From LW40-45 sp048883105 (GTDB lineage Archaea > Asgardarchaeota > Lokiarchaeia > Sigyniarchaeales > SOKP01), in the NCBI GenBank assembly GCA_048883105.1, contig JBHLQY010000063.1:1-14037 (forward strand): a stretch of DNA of 14,037 nucleotides, in the 5' to 3' direction. This document shows, piece by piece, positions 6,109-13,860 of this stretch (its first letter is position 1; each line of letters opens with the position of its first letter). Position numbers and translations under genes: made by a program. Under the pieces are notes generated by a model. The model searched no databases. It saw nothing but the letters and a program-made list of their open reading frames with translations, and was not told where the DNA came from.

Positions 6109-7626
6109 TTAATCCCCCCTAAAGTTAAATTTACCTCTACTTAAAATACATTTTGGATCAAGCGTTTTCTTAATTGCTTTCAATGTTTTATAATAATCTG
6201 GTAAATATGCTTCAAGCTCAACCATTATTTGAGATGCCATTTGTCCCATCATGTACCATTGTGCACCCCATTTTGTTACCATTTCCATATAAGATTTCCA
6301 TAGTCTAAGATTGATCTCATCAAATTCTTCATGAATCTCTCCGTTATAATAACTTGGAAAACTTGTATATCCGCATGTTAGCTCCACATTATTGCCGTCA
6401 ATTAAAAATATTGGTCCACTTCCGCTAATAGGGCGTTGACCAGTTATTTTTGTAAATTTATCCATATCCTCAGAATTTTCCATATCCCATTGATCAATTT
6501 CAGCTAAATATTTTGGATACATATTAACTGGAACAAAGCATTCGCAAGATAATGGTTCAAGGGCAGGAACTACGCCCCATAAATTATGATAAAATTGCCA
6601 ATGTCCTTGTTCTGCATAATGCCATTTAGCTATGTTTCCATCAGAGATTTCTGGACCTATAGGTTCGCATTTATTGTTATTCACAATGATTTCATCCAAT
6701 TGTTTAACTTTTTCTTCTAATTCTGCTTCTGAATTTGCTTCAACTGTATAAAATATAATACCTCGCTTTCTCTTCAATTGTTCCCACATAGGCATCAATC
6801 CAAATTCACATCCTAATCGAACAATGAGATCCATTATATACATCAAGTCATAGACATCAATCCCTTTACGTCTCACATCTAACATGATCTGAGAAGAAAC
6901 TTCTCTATCCTTACGAGGTAATAAAAAGGATTTATAAGCTGCGTATGGCGGTCTTGGAAATACTTGAAGCGACACTTTCGTTTTTACTCCTAAAATTCCG
7001 TTATCGCCGCAAAAAAGTCCTGCTAGATCGGGGCCGTTTCCGAATCTATTGAATGGTGTTTTAGAAAACTTGTTTGCCTGAGATCCAGTTTCTATTATAT
7101 CTCCAGTAGGTAATACAACTTCTAAAGAAACTAATTGATTCGTACATGTTCCATATTTAGCACATCCACCTCCTCCAACTGACTGATGAGAGATTCCACC
7201 CCCCACGGATGCCGTCATTCCAGATCCAGGACCCATACAACCCGTATAAAGATCATAATGGCATAAATATTCATTCAATTTACCCCATGAAATTCCAGCT
7301 TCTACATTAACTACCATATTGTCCTCATCTAAATTTATAACGTTATTCATTCGTTTCATGTCAAGTACAATTCCACCGTCTCCTATTGGTTTACTTCCAC
7401 CAAATTCATCATTCCCTCCACCACGAGGGATAACAGGGATATTTTCTTCATTGGCAATTTTAAGAATTTCCGAGATTTCTTGAGCATCTTTCGGACGAAT
7501 AATTATATCGGGAATACCTTGTAAAAGAGGATCAACAGTTCTCGAATACGCATGTCGAACAATTAAGTTGTTGGAAATATACTTTTCCGAAACAATATTT
7601 TCTAATTTTTGATATAATTCAGACAT
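6109..7626 (-). CDS. GlcD-like FAD-binding oxidoreductase (PCMH-type, FAD-linked oxidase C-terminal domain)
   Basis: A 505-residue flavoprotein. Residues ~38-225 form the PCMH-type FAD-binding domain: 'IPDIIIRPKDAQEISEI', the pyrophosphate-binding 'PVIPRGGGNDEFGG', 'NVEAGISWGKLNEYL', the glycine-rich 'GGGISHQSVGGGGCAKYG', and 'GDNGILGVKTKV'. The C-terminal half ends in 'LKAIKKTLDPKCILSRGKF', the usual closing motif of FAD-linked oxidases (GlcD, D-lactate dehydrogenase, vanillyl-alcohol oxidase relatives). It probably oxidises a hydroxy-acid or other small organic substrate and delivers electrons to the iron-sulfur subunit encoded next. It is the first gene of a two-gene operon; a perfect 12-bp palindrome sits upstream. 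There is no GlcE-like third subunit. Substrate cannot be read; the patch 'EPLSCECFVPV' and several Trp/His residues in the C-terminal half are unlike the GlcD sequences I recall. Confidence 0.87.
   Translation of the reverse strand: MSELYQKLENIVSEKYISNNLIVRHAYSRTVDPLLQGIPDIIIRPKDAQEISEILKIANEENIPVIPRGGGNDEFGGSKPIGDGGIVLDMKRMNNVINLDEDNMVVNVEAGISWGKLNEYLCHYDLYTGCMGPGSGMTASVGGGISHQSVGGGGCAKYGTCTNQLVSLEVVLPTGDIIETGSQANKFSKTPFNRFGNGPDLAGLFCGDNGILGVKTKVSLQVFPRPPYAAYKSFLLPRKDREVSSQIMLDVRRKGIDVYDLMYIMDLIVRLGCEFGLMPMWEQLKRKRGIIFYTVEANSEAELEEKVKQLDEIIVNNNKCEPIGPEISDGNIAKWHYAEQGHWQFYHNLWGVVPALEPLSCECFVPVNMYPKYLAEIDQWDMENSEDMDKFTKITGQRPISGSGPIFLIDGNNVELTCGYTSFPSYYNGEIHEEFDEINLRLWKSYMEMVTKWGAQWYMMGQMASQIMVELEAYLPDYYKTLKAIKKTLDPKCILSRGKFNFRGD
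6114..6120 (-). promoter_or_regulatory. Ribosome binding site for the iron-sulfur subunit
   Basis: AGGGGGG lies 8 nt before the GTG start and inside the last codons of the upstream FAD gene. It is one of the few clear Shine-Dalgarno sequences in the window, fixes the GTG start, and indicates coupled translation of the two subunits. Confidence 0.65.
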
Positions 7627-7644
7627 TTTTAAAAACTAAAATAA

Positions 7645-7662
7645 TAATAATTTTAATATAGT
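7645..7662 (-). promoter_or_regulatory. TATA-like box for the redox operon
   Basis: On the minus strand the stretch reads CTATATTAAAATTA, centred about 28 nt upstream of the ATG at 7626. This spacing would give a leaderless or nearly leaderless transcript, consistent with the lack of a Shine-Dalgarno sequence before this gene. The flanking sequence is also very A/T rich, so confidence is limited. Confidence 0.4.
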
Positions 7663-7667
7663 TAATA

Positions 7668-7679
7668 TTGAGTACTCAA
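7668..7679. promoter_or_regulatory. Perfect 12-bp palindrome upstream of the redox operon
   Basis: TTGAGTACTCAA is identical to its own reverse complement and lies just upstream of the putative TATA box of the FAD/iron-sulfur operon, 42 nt before its ATG. The position suits an operator or an activator site; the binding protein is unknown. Confidence 0.4.
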
Positions 7680-7803
7680 ATAAAATAAATATATTTCTTT
7701 GAAATTTTAGAGATTGTCTCATACGTGAATTTAATTAAATTTAAAAAAATTCAATATTTATTAAAAGAGAATTTAACCCAAACATATATTAATTTTGTGG
7801 AAA

Positions 7804-8403
7804 ATGGAAAAAATCAGAAAATATACATTGTTAACAACATTATGCGTTATTTTGATTATTCCAATATTTTTTGGAATCTATATCGAATATCTCTATGTAA
7901 GAAATTTAAATTTATTTGTTATCCTAATTTTATTGTTTAGTATGCTTATGCTCCTTTTAATAGGCAAATTGATTGGAATTTATGGCTATGATAACGAAAG
8001 TATTGAAAAGATGAGAAAACACGATGTCATTGAAGCGTTGATAAATAAAACGAATAAACTGAGATTATGGCTTTTTTTTCCGATAATTATGGTAATAGAG
8101 GAGTTAATTTTTAGATATTATTGTATCGGTTTTTTAATAAATCAAATAGATTTAGATGTTATTTCAGCTATAGTTATCTCAAGTTTAATTTTCTCTCTAT
8201 TTCACATTCATCTTTGGTTTTCGTACAAGAATTTTAGGATTTTACTGATAAATCTTAGCTACTCGTTTTTATTGGGCTTGTTTAACGGATATATTTTTAT
8301 AACTTTAGGACTTTTCCCTTGTATTGGAATTCATTATGCTTTAGCAATTTTATTATATTACGAAATTTATAGAAAAAATTTTAAAAATAAAATTTTAAAA
8401 TAA
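7804..8403 (+). CDS. CPBP-family (CAAX protease/Abi-type) integral membrane protein
   Basis: A 199-residue, very hydrophobic protein with about five or six membrane segments. Motif 1 of the family is clear: 'IEELIFR' (E99-E100-x3-R104, the EExxxR signature). Motif 2 is F130-x3-H134 in 'IFSLFHIH'. The third His is His177 in 'GIHYALA', but it lacks the usual Asn/Asp four residues on. CPBP proteins are intramembrane metal-independent glutamate peptidases or, in prokaryotes, often prenyl-protease-like factors of unknown substrate, some linked to bacteriocin immunity. The start is taken as ATG 7804; the TTG at 7795 would add three residues. The gene stands alone, divergent from the redox operon and convergent with the ligase gene. 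Family call good, peptidase activity unproven. Confidence 0.8.
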   Translation: MEKIRKYTLLTTLCVILIIPIFFGIYIEYLYVRNLNLFVILILLFSMLMLLLIGKLIGIYGYDNESIEKMRKHDVIEALINKTNKLRLWLFFPIIMVIEELIFRYYCIGFLINQIDLDVISAIVISSLIFSLFHIHLWFSYKNFRILLINLSYSFLLGLFNGYIFITLGLFPCIGIHYALAILLYYEIYRKNFKNKILK

Positions 8404-8423
8404 ATAAAAAAATAAATTTTAAA
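8401..8423 (-). terminator. T-rich terminator between the convergent CPBP and ligase genes
   Basis: Directly after the ligase stop codon the minus strand carries a run of seven T's within a 20-nt T/A stretch. It overlaps the stop codon of the convergent CPBP gene, which reads A-rich here and so lacks a comparable signal of its own. Confidence 0.4.
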
Positions 8424-10151
8424 TTACATTTTCCTGAGAGATTTTTTATCAATCTTGCCAATAACAGTGAGGGGTAGGTTATCAGAAATTTCGATAATTT
8501 TGGGTATCTTGTATTTAGCTAAATTTTCTTGTGCAAATTTTAAAATATCTGCCTTCATTTCTTCATTATTTTCATATCCTGCCTTTAATAGTACATATAA
8601 TTTGACTATTTCGGAGCCAGGACGATTGGGATCGGGAATGCCGATACTTGCACAAAGCTCAATTGCGGGATGTTTATTCATTTTATCGTCAACTTCTACA
8701 CTGAATACTTTATATCCTGAAACAATTATCATATCCTTTGTACGGTCAACTATTTTTATATATCCATCCTCATCCATAATTCCGACATCTCCAGAATAAA
8801 ACCATCCCTCTTTAAGCGCATTTTCCGTCTCTTCTGGCTTATTCCAATAACCCTGAAAAATCTGAGGACCTCTTATTGCAATCTCACCCGCCTCGCCAAT
8901 TGGAACCTCTTTTTCTCTATCTGTAACATCTACTAATTTAACTTCTGTATTCGGTAATGGAACACCAACGGTTCCGATTTTCTTTGGTCCTAAATAAGGA
9001 TTCATTGTTACGCCAGGAGATGCCTCTGTCATACCATATGCTTCTATTACCTTTCCTTTGCCAACCACATCCTCAAATTCATTTATACTTTTTGTTGCGA
9101 ATGGCGCAGCACCAGAAATATATCCCTGAACAGAACTTAAATCTAATTTTTTGAATTTTCGATTTTTTAAAAGCATAAGATAGAGCGTTGGTACATTATA
9201 AAAGAGAGAGATTTTGCCTTCATATTCTTTCAATTTATTTACTATATAAGACACATCTCTCGGGTCTGGCACTAATATTTGTGAACTCGACATATAAACT
9301 GTCTGTAGGCAAAATTGTAAACCAGCTAGGTGAAAGAAAGGAAATCCAGAAATATAAATATCTCCCGGATTAGCACCAGGTTTAAACCAATGTTCAATTA
9401 TTTGCAGCATAGATATTAAATTTCTATGAGTTAAAATTGCGCCTTTGGGAGGACCAGTGGTTCCGCCTGTATATTGAAGTAATAGAACGTCGTCAGGTTC
9501 GATTTTGACATCAGGAGGGTTATCACTTGGATATTTTTCTAAAATTTCGTTATATATGAAGTATTTTATTCCCTCAATAGGCTCTACTTTTCCAAATGGA
9601 ATCCTACCTATTTTTATCAGTTGTTCTTTCATAGATGGCTCTATATCTAATGTATCTGCCGCACTTGTAGTAATAACAACCTTAACATCAGTTTTTCCTC
9701 CCTGAAGCGCTTCTCTAACCTTTTCTTCGTAAAAAGAATCAAGAGTCACTATAGCAACTGCTCCACAATCTTTTAATTGATATGTTATCTCGCGGGAAGA
9801 GAGGAGAAAATTTATGCCCGAGGCAGCACACCCAGCGCAGAACGTTCCAAATAGGCTCACAATAAATTGTGGAAGGTTTGGTAAATTTATAGCCACTCTA
9901 TCGCCTTTTTTTACACCATTTTCAACAAGACAATTGGCAAAACTATTAACGAACTTTTCTGCTTCTTTAAACGTCGCACGAGAACCTTGAAAATCATAAC
10001 AAAGATTATCTGGATAATTTTTAATGGTTCTTTGAAACATTTCAGCTATTGAATAAACCTCTATCTCAATCTCCGGCTTTACGTGGTCGTCGTAAGATTT
10101 TAACCATATTTTTGACGAATATGGACTACTCTCACCAGTTTTTTGTGTCAT
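8424..10151 (-). CDS. AMP-forming acyl-CoA ligase (long-chain fatty acid-CoA ligase type)
   Basis: A 575-residue member of the adenylate-forming (ANL) superfamily. It would activate a carboxylic acid with ATP to an acyl-adenylate and then to an acyl-CoA. All core motifs are intact: phosphate loop 'YTGGTTGPPKG' (227-237), 'YGMTEASPG' (372-380), 'SGDVG' with Asp455, 'VDRTKDMIIVSGYKV' with Arg470 and the hinge, and the catalytic Lys566 in 'LTVIGKIDKKSLRK'. Length and motif spacing fit long-chain or medium-chain fatty-acyl-CoA ligases better than acetyl-CoA synthetase. No membrane segment. Monocistronic, with its own T/A-rich promoter region. Adjacency to the redox pair suggests, without proof, a shared role in acid or lipid catabolism. 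Confidence 0.9.
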   Translation of the reverse strand: MTQKTGESSPYSSKIWLKSYDDHVKPEIEIEVYSIAEMFQRTIKNYPDNLCYDFQGSRATFKEAEKFVNSFANCLVENGVKKGDRVAINLPNLPQFIVSLFGTFCAGCAASGINFLLSSREITYQLKDCGAVAIVTLDSFYEEKVREALQGGKTDVKVVITTSAADTLDIEPSMKEQLIKIGRIPFGKVEPIEGIKYFIYNEILEKYPSDNPPDVKIEPDDVLLLQYTGGTTGPPKGAILTHRNLISMLQIIEHWFKPGANPGDIYISGFPFFHLAGLQFCLQTVYMSSSQILVPDPRDVSYIVNKLKEYEGKISLFYNVPTLYLMLLKNRKFKKLDLSSVQGYISGAAPFATKSINEFEDVVGKGKVIEAYGMTEASPGVTMNPYLGPKKIGTVGVPLPNTEVKLVDVTDREKEVPIGEAGEIAIRGPQIFQGYWNKPEETENALKEGWFYSGDVGIMDEDGYIKIVDRTKDMIIVSGYKVFSVEVDDKMNKHPAIELCASIGIPDPNRPGSEIVKLYVLLKAGYENNEEMKADILKFAQENLAKYKIPKIIEISDNLPLTVIGKIDKKSLRKM

Positions 10152-10190
10152 ATCTAATCATTTTATAGATTTTTTTATTAAATTCAACTA

Positions 10191-10208
10191 AATTTAATAT
10201 ATAAAATT
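10191..10208 (-). promoter_or_regulatory. TATA-like box for the acyl-CoA ligase gene
   Basis: On the minus strand it reads AATTTTATATATTAAATT, centred about 49 nt before the ATG, which would place the transcription start near 10175 and give a leader of about 25 nt. The core ATATATAAAATT recurs 23 bp further upstream, so either copy could serve. Confidence 0.4.
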
Positions 10209-10231
10209 CAGATATTTCGATATATAAAATT
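10197..10231. repeat. Two 12-bp direct repeats upstream of the ligase gene
   Basis: ATATATAAAATT occurs at 10197-10208 and again, identically, at 10220-10231, a start-to-start distance of 23 bp, about two DNA turns. Both are TATA-like on the minus strand. They may be alternative promoters or paired regulator sites. Confidence 0.5.
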
Positions 10232-10250
10232 ATTCACATTCGATTTTAAT

Positions 10251-10292
10251 GTTAAAAAAAAGAAAAAGAGGTTAAAAAAAAGGTTAAAAAAT
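10251..10292 (-). terminator. Repeated T-tract terminator downstream of the ABC operon and small ORF
   Basis: The minus strand shows three units of the form T-run followed by AAC (GTTAAAAA on the plus strand at 10251, 10271 and 10283), with T runs of 5-8 nt. This is the form of archaeal intrinsic terminator. It begins 6 nt after the stop of the small ORF at 10298, which suggests that transcription from the ABC operon is meant to include that ORF. Confidence 0.5.
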
Positions 10293-10297
10293 TCCGA

Positions 10298-10468
10298 TTA
10301 TTCTTTTTCAAGAAAGGCGATTGGGGTGTGGTAATTAGCAATGAATTTTTTTAGTCGGTGGTTCACATCCACCTCTACACCCGCCCCTTTAGGAGCAAGG
10401 TTTACATTTTGGATCAGATTGGGATATTTTTTACCTTTTTTTCTAATGTCTAAGATTATCTTAGTCAA
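10298..10468 (-). CDS. Unrecognised small protein downstream of the ABC permease
   Basis: A 56-codon ORF with a TTG start (10466-10468), in the same direction as the ABC operon and 33 nt after the permease stop. The frame is closed by a TAA at 10487-10489. The product is basic at the N-terminal end and ends in acidic residues; it includes 'DIRKKGKKYPNLIQNVNL', 'APKGAGVEVDVNHRLKKF' and 'IANYHTPIAFLEKE'. It reads like real protein, not low-complexity translation. By hand count about 20 of 56 codons end in G or C, against about 5 of the first 37 in the neighbouring permease, so its composition is unlike its neighbour's. A terminator follows directly. There is no good Shine-Dalgarno sequence. It may be a small gene with a rare start or the C-terminal remnant of a larger one. 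I do not recognise the family. Confidence 0.5.
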   Translation of the reverse strand: MTKIILDIRKKGKKYPNLIQNVNLAPKGAGVEVDVNHRLKKFIANYHTPIAFLEKE

Positions 10469-10501
10469 AAAATTATCGTTTAAATCTTAAAATTTTTATT
10501 T

Positions 10502-12994
10502 TTAACCCACAAATCTCGTTTGTACTTGCTCGTATAGATTTTGTTTATAAACCGTTCTTAAACCTATAAATGAACCTAATATGTAAAGAATTAATGGCGG
10601 AATAGTTACCATTATGATAGCCGTAATTCCAATGATTATTTCGAGTGCAAAATTTTCAGCATACACTTGCCCCATCAGTAGAGTTAAAGGATAGGTAAAT
10701 GCGATTGCTAAAATGATAGGAACAAGTCCTTGTAAAATGTTTTCAGTTAATATCATTCTAAAAACGCTCCTCTTTGAGTATCCTAAAGATCTCAATATAC
10801 CATATTCGTAGTTTTTATCATATACATTCATAATTGAGTTATAAAAAACTATGAAAAAAGAAACCAACAATGTATAAAAAACAATTACGTATAATACAAC
10901 TGCATAATTTTCAATAAACTCAATAGCCTTCTCATTCATTTCTTCGGCGTTAAATATTACCTCGATATTTTCGAATTTATAGATATCCTCTATAATATCT
11001 TCTTTATCGGCATCATTTTCTAAAATAATATAAATACCCTCTATGAGATCAGCTCCATTATGAAATATTCTCATGCCTGCTTTTAAAGTAACGTAAGGTG
11101 TGATTACCAATTCATTATGAATTCCAACTATTTCAAATTTAAATTCTTTGTCTGCCGCATTTTTAATTGTTAATTTATCGCCAAGTTTTTTGTTAAGTTT
11201 ATGAGCATGAACAGATGAAATCACAATTTCATCATCATCCTCTGGTGCTGAATTTTCATGTTTATCTCCATACCAAGAAAACCGATGAAATTCTCTATTT
11301 GCTATGTCTATGCCTTGTAAGATAAGATTTTGATCATCTTTATCACCTTTAGCTTTAGCTAAAATTAATCCTTTTGTATAGACTTCTATATCCTCAATTC
11401 CATTGATATTTGCAATATCCTCAATGATACAATCTTGACTTGACAAATTAACGCTTGTTTGAAAAATAACATTCAAATCCCAACCTTCAGAAGTTTCAAT
11501 ATTACCATTTTCACTTGTAAATGTTCTATCAACATTGTAATACATTGAATCAAGTAAGCTCTCTGTTGCAGAAACGATCAAAAGAGAAAAGGTCATAGCA
11601 ACTACAGTAAAAGCTATTCTTTTAGGATTCCTGAATAAATTACGAAATACTAACCTATTTGTAATTTTCTTTGATTTTGAGCTTTTTTTAACTCTTTTAA
11701 TTTTTCTTGTTACTTCTGTTTGTTCATAAATCAATTCCGCTATTATCATCTTATTTATTTTTCTAATTGAAAAAAAAGTACTCAGAAATACAAGTAAGAT
11801 ACCAATAATCAATCCAAGATATAATACTTCTGGAAGAAAAATAAACGGAAAGTCAAGTACAGATAGATTTGTCATTTCGGCAAGCATCACGTTTATCATT
11901 AACGTTCCTAATCCAAATCCCACAATAATTCCCAAAGGAATAGATATTACAGAAATTAAAAAAACATTAAATAGAAAATATTTATAGATATCTTTTCTCG
12001 TGTATCCTAATCCTAATAAAATTCCAATTTGTTGTTTTTGACTATTTACATATCTATTAAAAATAATATATACAATAATTCCTCCAAGTAATGCCATAAA
12101 AATTAGTAATATCATCATAATTTCTCCTGTATCTTCAACATCTGCCTTCATTAAAGAATACGCATAAGAATCTTCAAATTTTTCGGATTTATCAATCTCA
12201 ACTTTGCAAATATCCCTGAGATATTTCTTTACTTCATCATGACCATCTGACACATCGCCATTGAAGGTTACTGCGATATTATTGTAATCAACAAGCTTAT
12301 AATAATTGATTAGATCAGTATAATCCTCGGGAGATGAAGCATTTAGGGCATAAAAATATTGAATGATATAATTTTTCAAAGTACCTTTAGCAAGAAAAAT
12401 AACCGCCATAGATCCCTCGACTGGAAATAAATATTCAGGATTAGAGGTCATTACCACAAATTCGGGAGCATTACACGTCCCAAGTAATGTTAATTCTGCA
12501 TTATTTAGACCATCGATTTCAATTTGATCTCCAATATCAATATCATTTTTGCTTGCAAATACATCATCTATGACTGCACTAATATTATCATATTTATCGA
12601 TATTTTCTCCTAATCTGATATTATAATCATAAACCTCAGGAGTTTCAATTCTTGAATCCAGACCTACAAGTAACACATATTTTCTTTCGTTTTGACCAGG
12701 TAAAGTTAATGATGTGCTCCAGAAAAGCCTACCGGTATATTCATCAACCTCATCAATATTTTTCAATCCATCTAATTGAGACTGAGTAATCCATGTATTA
12801 TCTGATAATTGATAAATGTAATCTGCATGATTCACATCATCATAATACATATCCATCATAGGGAGTGCTGCTTGAATACCATAAAAAAGTCCTAAACCCC
12901 CTCCAAGAGATAAGATAATCGTTCCAATTACAAGATAACTTCTCCATCCTAGATTTCTAAAATCTGTTATTGCCTTTTTTAATATAATTCCCAT
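10502..12994 (-). CDS. ABC transporter permease with two FtsX-like domains (MacB/LolC-related)
   Basis: An 830-residue membrane protein from ATG 12994; a TTG at 13009, 4 nt after the ATPase stop, would add five residues, and neither start has a clear ribosome site. Predicted membrane segments lie (TTG numbering) near 24-46, 297-317, 342-374, 391-414, 465-483, 702-724, 752-778 and 789-812. Two large extracytoplasmic domains, about 50-290 and 490-700, separate them. Each FtsX domain has its conserved cytoplasmic motif: 'QQIGILLGLGYTRKDIYK' at 326-343 and 'YEYGILRSLGYSKRSVF' at 734-750. The basic linker (435-450, rich in Lys) joins the two halves. The extracytoplasmic parts are rich in Asp/Glu, including 'EDDDE'. 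With the ATPase it forms a mechanotransmission-type exporter acting on lipids, peptides or lipoproteins at the outer face; the cargo is unknown. Confidence 0.88.
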   Translation of the reverse strand: MGIILKKAITDFRNLGWRSYLVIGTIILSLGGGLGLFYGIQAALPMMDMYYDDVNHADYIYQLSDNTWITQSQLDGLKNIDEVDEYTGRLFWSTSLTLPGQNERKYVLLVGLDSRIETPEVYDYNIRLGENIDKYDNISAVIDDVFASKNDIDIGDQIEIDGLNNAELTLLGTCNAPEFVVMTSNPEYLFPVEGSMAVIFLAKGTLKNYIIQYFYALNASSPEDYTDLINYYKLVDYNNIAVTFNGDVSDGHDEVKKYLRDICKVEIDKSEKFEDSYAYSLMKADVEDTGEIMMILLIFMALLGGIIVYIIFNRYVNSQKQQIGILLGLGYTRKDIYKYFLFNVFLISVISIPLGIIVGFGLGTLMINVMLAEMTNLSVLDFPFIFLPEVLYLGLIIGILLVFLSTFFSIRKINKMIIAELIYEQTEVTRKIKRVKKSSKSKKITNRLVFRNLFRNPKRIAFTVVAMTFSLLIVSATESLLDSMYYNVDRTFTSENGNIETSEGWDLNVIFQTSVNLSSQDCIIEDIANINGIEDIEVYTKGLILAKAKGDKDDQNLILQGIDIANREFHRFSWYGDKHENSAPEDDDEIVISSVHAHKLNKKLGDKLTIKNAADKEFKFEIVGIHNELVITPYVTLKAGMRIFHNGADLIEGIYIILENDADKEDIIEDIYKFENIEVIFNAEEMNEKAIEFIENYAVVLYVIVFYTLLVSFFIVFYNSIMNVYDKNYEYGILRSLGYSKRSVFRMILTENILQGLVPIILAIAFTYPLTLLMGQVYAENFALEIIIGITAIIMVTIPPLILYILGSFIGLRTVYKQNLYEQVQTRFVG

Positions 12995-13013
12995 TTTTTT
13001 AAACGCCAAAACT

Positions 13014-13751
13014 CTAATTATCTATTAATCCATCTCTCAAATGAATAATTGATGTCGCAAACTTCTCTGCTATATGCAAATTATGGGTGACTAAAATACA
13101 AGTAATACCTTCTGTTTCGTTTAATTTTATTATCAAATCTAAAATTTTATCACTTGTATCTGTATCCAAATTACCTGTTGGCTCATCACATAGAAGAAGA
13201 AAATTTTTCCCAACAAAAGGTATTTTAGCTAGTGCCCTTGCTACAGCAACTCGTTGTTGCTCTCCACCGCTAAGTTGTGAAGGATAGTGATATAATCTAT
13301 CCCCTAATCCAACCTTTTTTAAATAATCTTCAGCAATCTCGTGAGCGTCTATATCTATTTTTAATTTTCTTTTAAGAAGATCAATGCCTATTATTACATT
13401 ATCTAAAGCATTTAGGGCAGGAAATAGATTAAAAAATTGGAATATAAAGCCGATTCTCTCTCTTCGATAAACAGTTAATTGTTTCTTATTGAGATTTTGA
13501 ATTTCATTATCGAAAATTTTCAGAAATCCTTCATTTTCATCTGGACTAGTTATCCCGCCTAATAAATTCAGCAATGTTGTTTTTCCTGAACCAGATGGGC
13601 CTAAAATTATTATTCTTTCTCCATTTTCTACTTTAAAATTTAGATTTTTTAAGGCTCGGACAATTATTTCTCCTGATATATAAGTCTTGGAAATATTAAC
13701 ACTTTCAATTGCATTTCCTTGGTAAATTAGATTTTCTTTACTTTTGGACAT
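13014..13751 (-). CDS. ABC transporter ATPase, LolD/MacB family
   Basis: A 245-residue ATP-binding subunit with every required motif: Walker A 'GPSGSGKT' (51-58), Q-loop Gln105 in 'FIFQFFNLFPALNALDNV', signature 'LSGGEQQRVAVARALA' (160-175), Walker B 'FLLLCDEPTGNLD' with Glu190, and the switch His223. The sequence 'FQFFNLFPALNALDNV' and the T-G-N-L-D after Walker B are typical of the MacB/LolD/FtsE-type subgroup that partners FtsX-domain permeases, such as the one encoded immediately downstream. It powers that exporter from the cytoplasmic face. First gene of the operon, with a good ribosome binding site. Confidence 0.93.
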   Translation of the reverse strand: MSKSKENLIYQGNAIESVNISKTYISGEIIVRALKNLNFKVENGERIIILGPSGSGKTTLLNLLGGITSPDENEGFLKIFDNEIQNLNKKQLTVYRRERIGFIFQFFNLFPALNALDNVIIGIDLLKRKLKIDIDAHEIAEDYLKKVGLGDRLYHYPSQLSGGEQQRVAVARALAKIPFVGKNFLLLCDEPTGNLDTDTSDKILDLIIKLNETEGITCILVTHNLHIAEKFATSIIHLRDGLIDN

Positions 13752-13860
13752 AAATAAACACCTTTCAATTTAATTGTTATTTTAAATCTAATATTCCTTT
13801 AAATATTAAAGATTAAAATTTATTAGTTTTATCATTCTTTATAAAATTAGTGATTAAAAA
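13752..13860. promoter_or_regulatory. Divergent promoter region of the ABC operon and the zinc-ribbon gene
   Basis: Just 109 nt separate the two divergent starts. On the minus strand TTTAAAAT centred near 13784 is a plausible TATA box for the ABC operon. On the plus strand TTTATAAAA at 13838-13846 is close to the zinc-ribbon ATG and would suit a leaderless transcript, although the spacing is slightly short; TTAAAATTTATT about 20 nt upstream is the alternative. Confidence 0.4.
13759..13765 (-). promoter_or_regulatory. Ribosome binding site of the ABC ATPase gene
   Basis: AAAGGTG lies 7 nt before the ATG at 13751 and matches the archaeal anti-Shine-Dalgarno sequence well. It supports this start and a leadered transcript. 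Confidence 0.6.

Noticed and set aside
7710..7720. Short inverted repeat GAGA-TTG-TCTC upstream of the CPBP gene
   Set aside because: Arms of only 4 bp in A/T-rich sequence are expected by chance.
7725..7940. 71-codon plus-strand frame before and across the CPBP gene start
   Set aside because: It overlaps the CPBP gene in another frame, consists of Asn/Ile/Lys/Phe/Tyr typical of A/T-rich noncoding translation, and has no family features.
10324..10382. tRNA-like 3' half: T-arm-like GGTGG-TTCACAT-CCACC followed by an acceptor-like strand pairing with GGGTGTGG
   Set aside because: Only about 25 nt lie between the outer 5' stem and the T-arm, with no D-arm or anticodon arm; two extra bases separate the T-arm from the acceptor strand, and position 58 is C instead of A. 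The minus-strand reading as protein explains the sequence better.
13087..13287. Plus-strand 66-codon frame inside the ABC ATPase gene
   Set aside because: It is antisense to the Walker B and signature region of a complete ATPase and carries no independent evidence.
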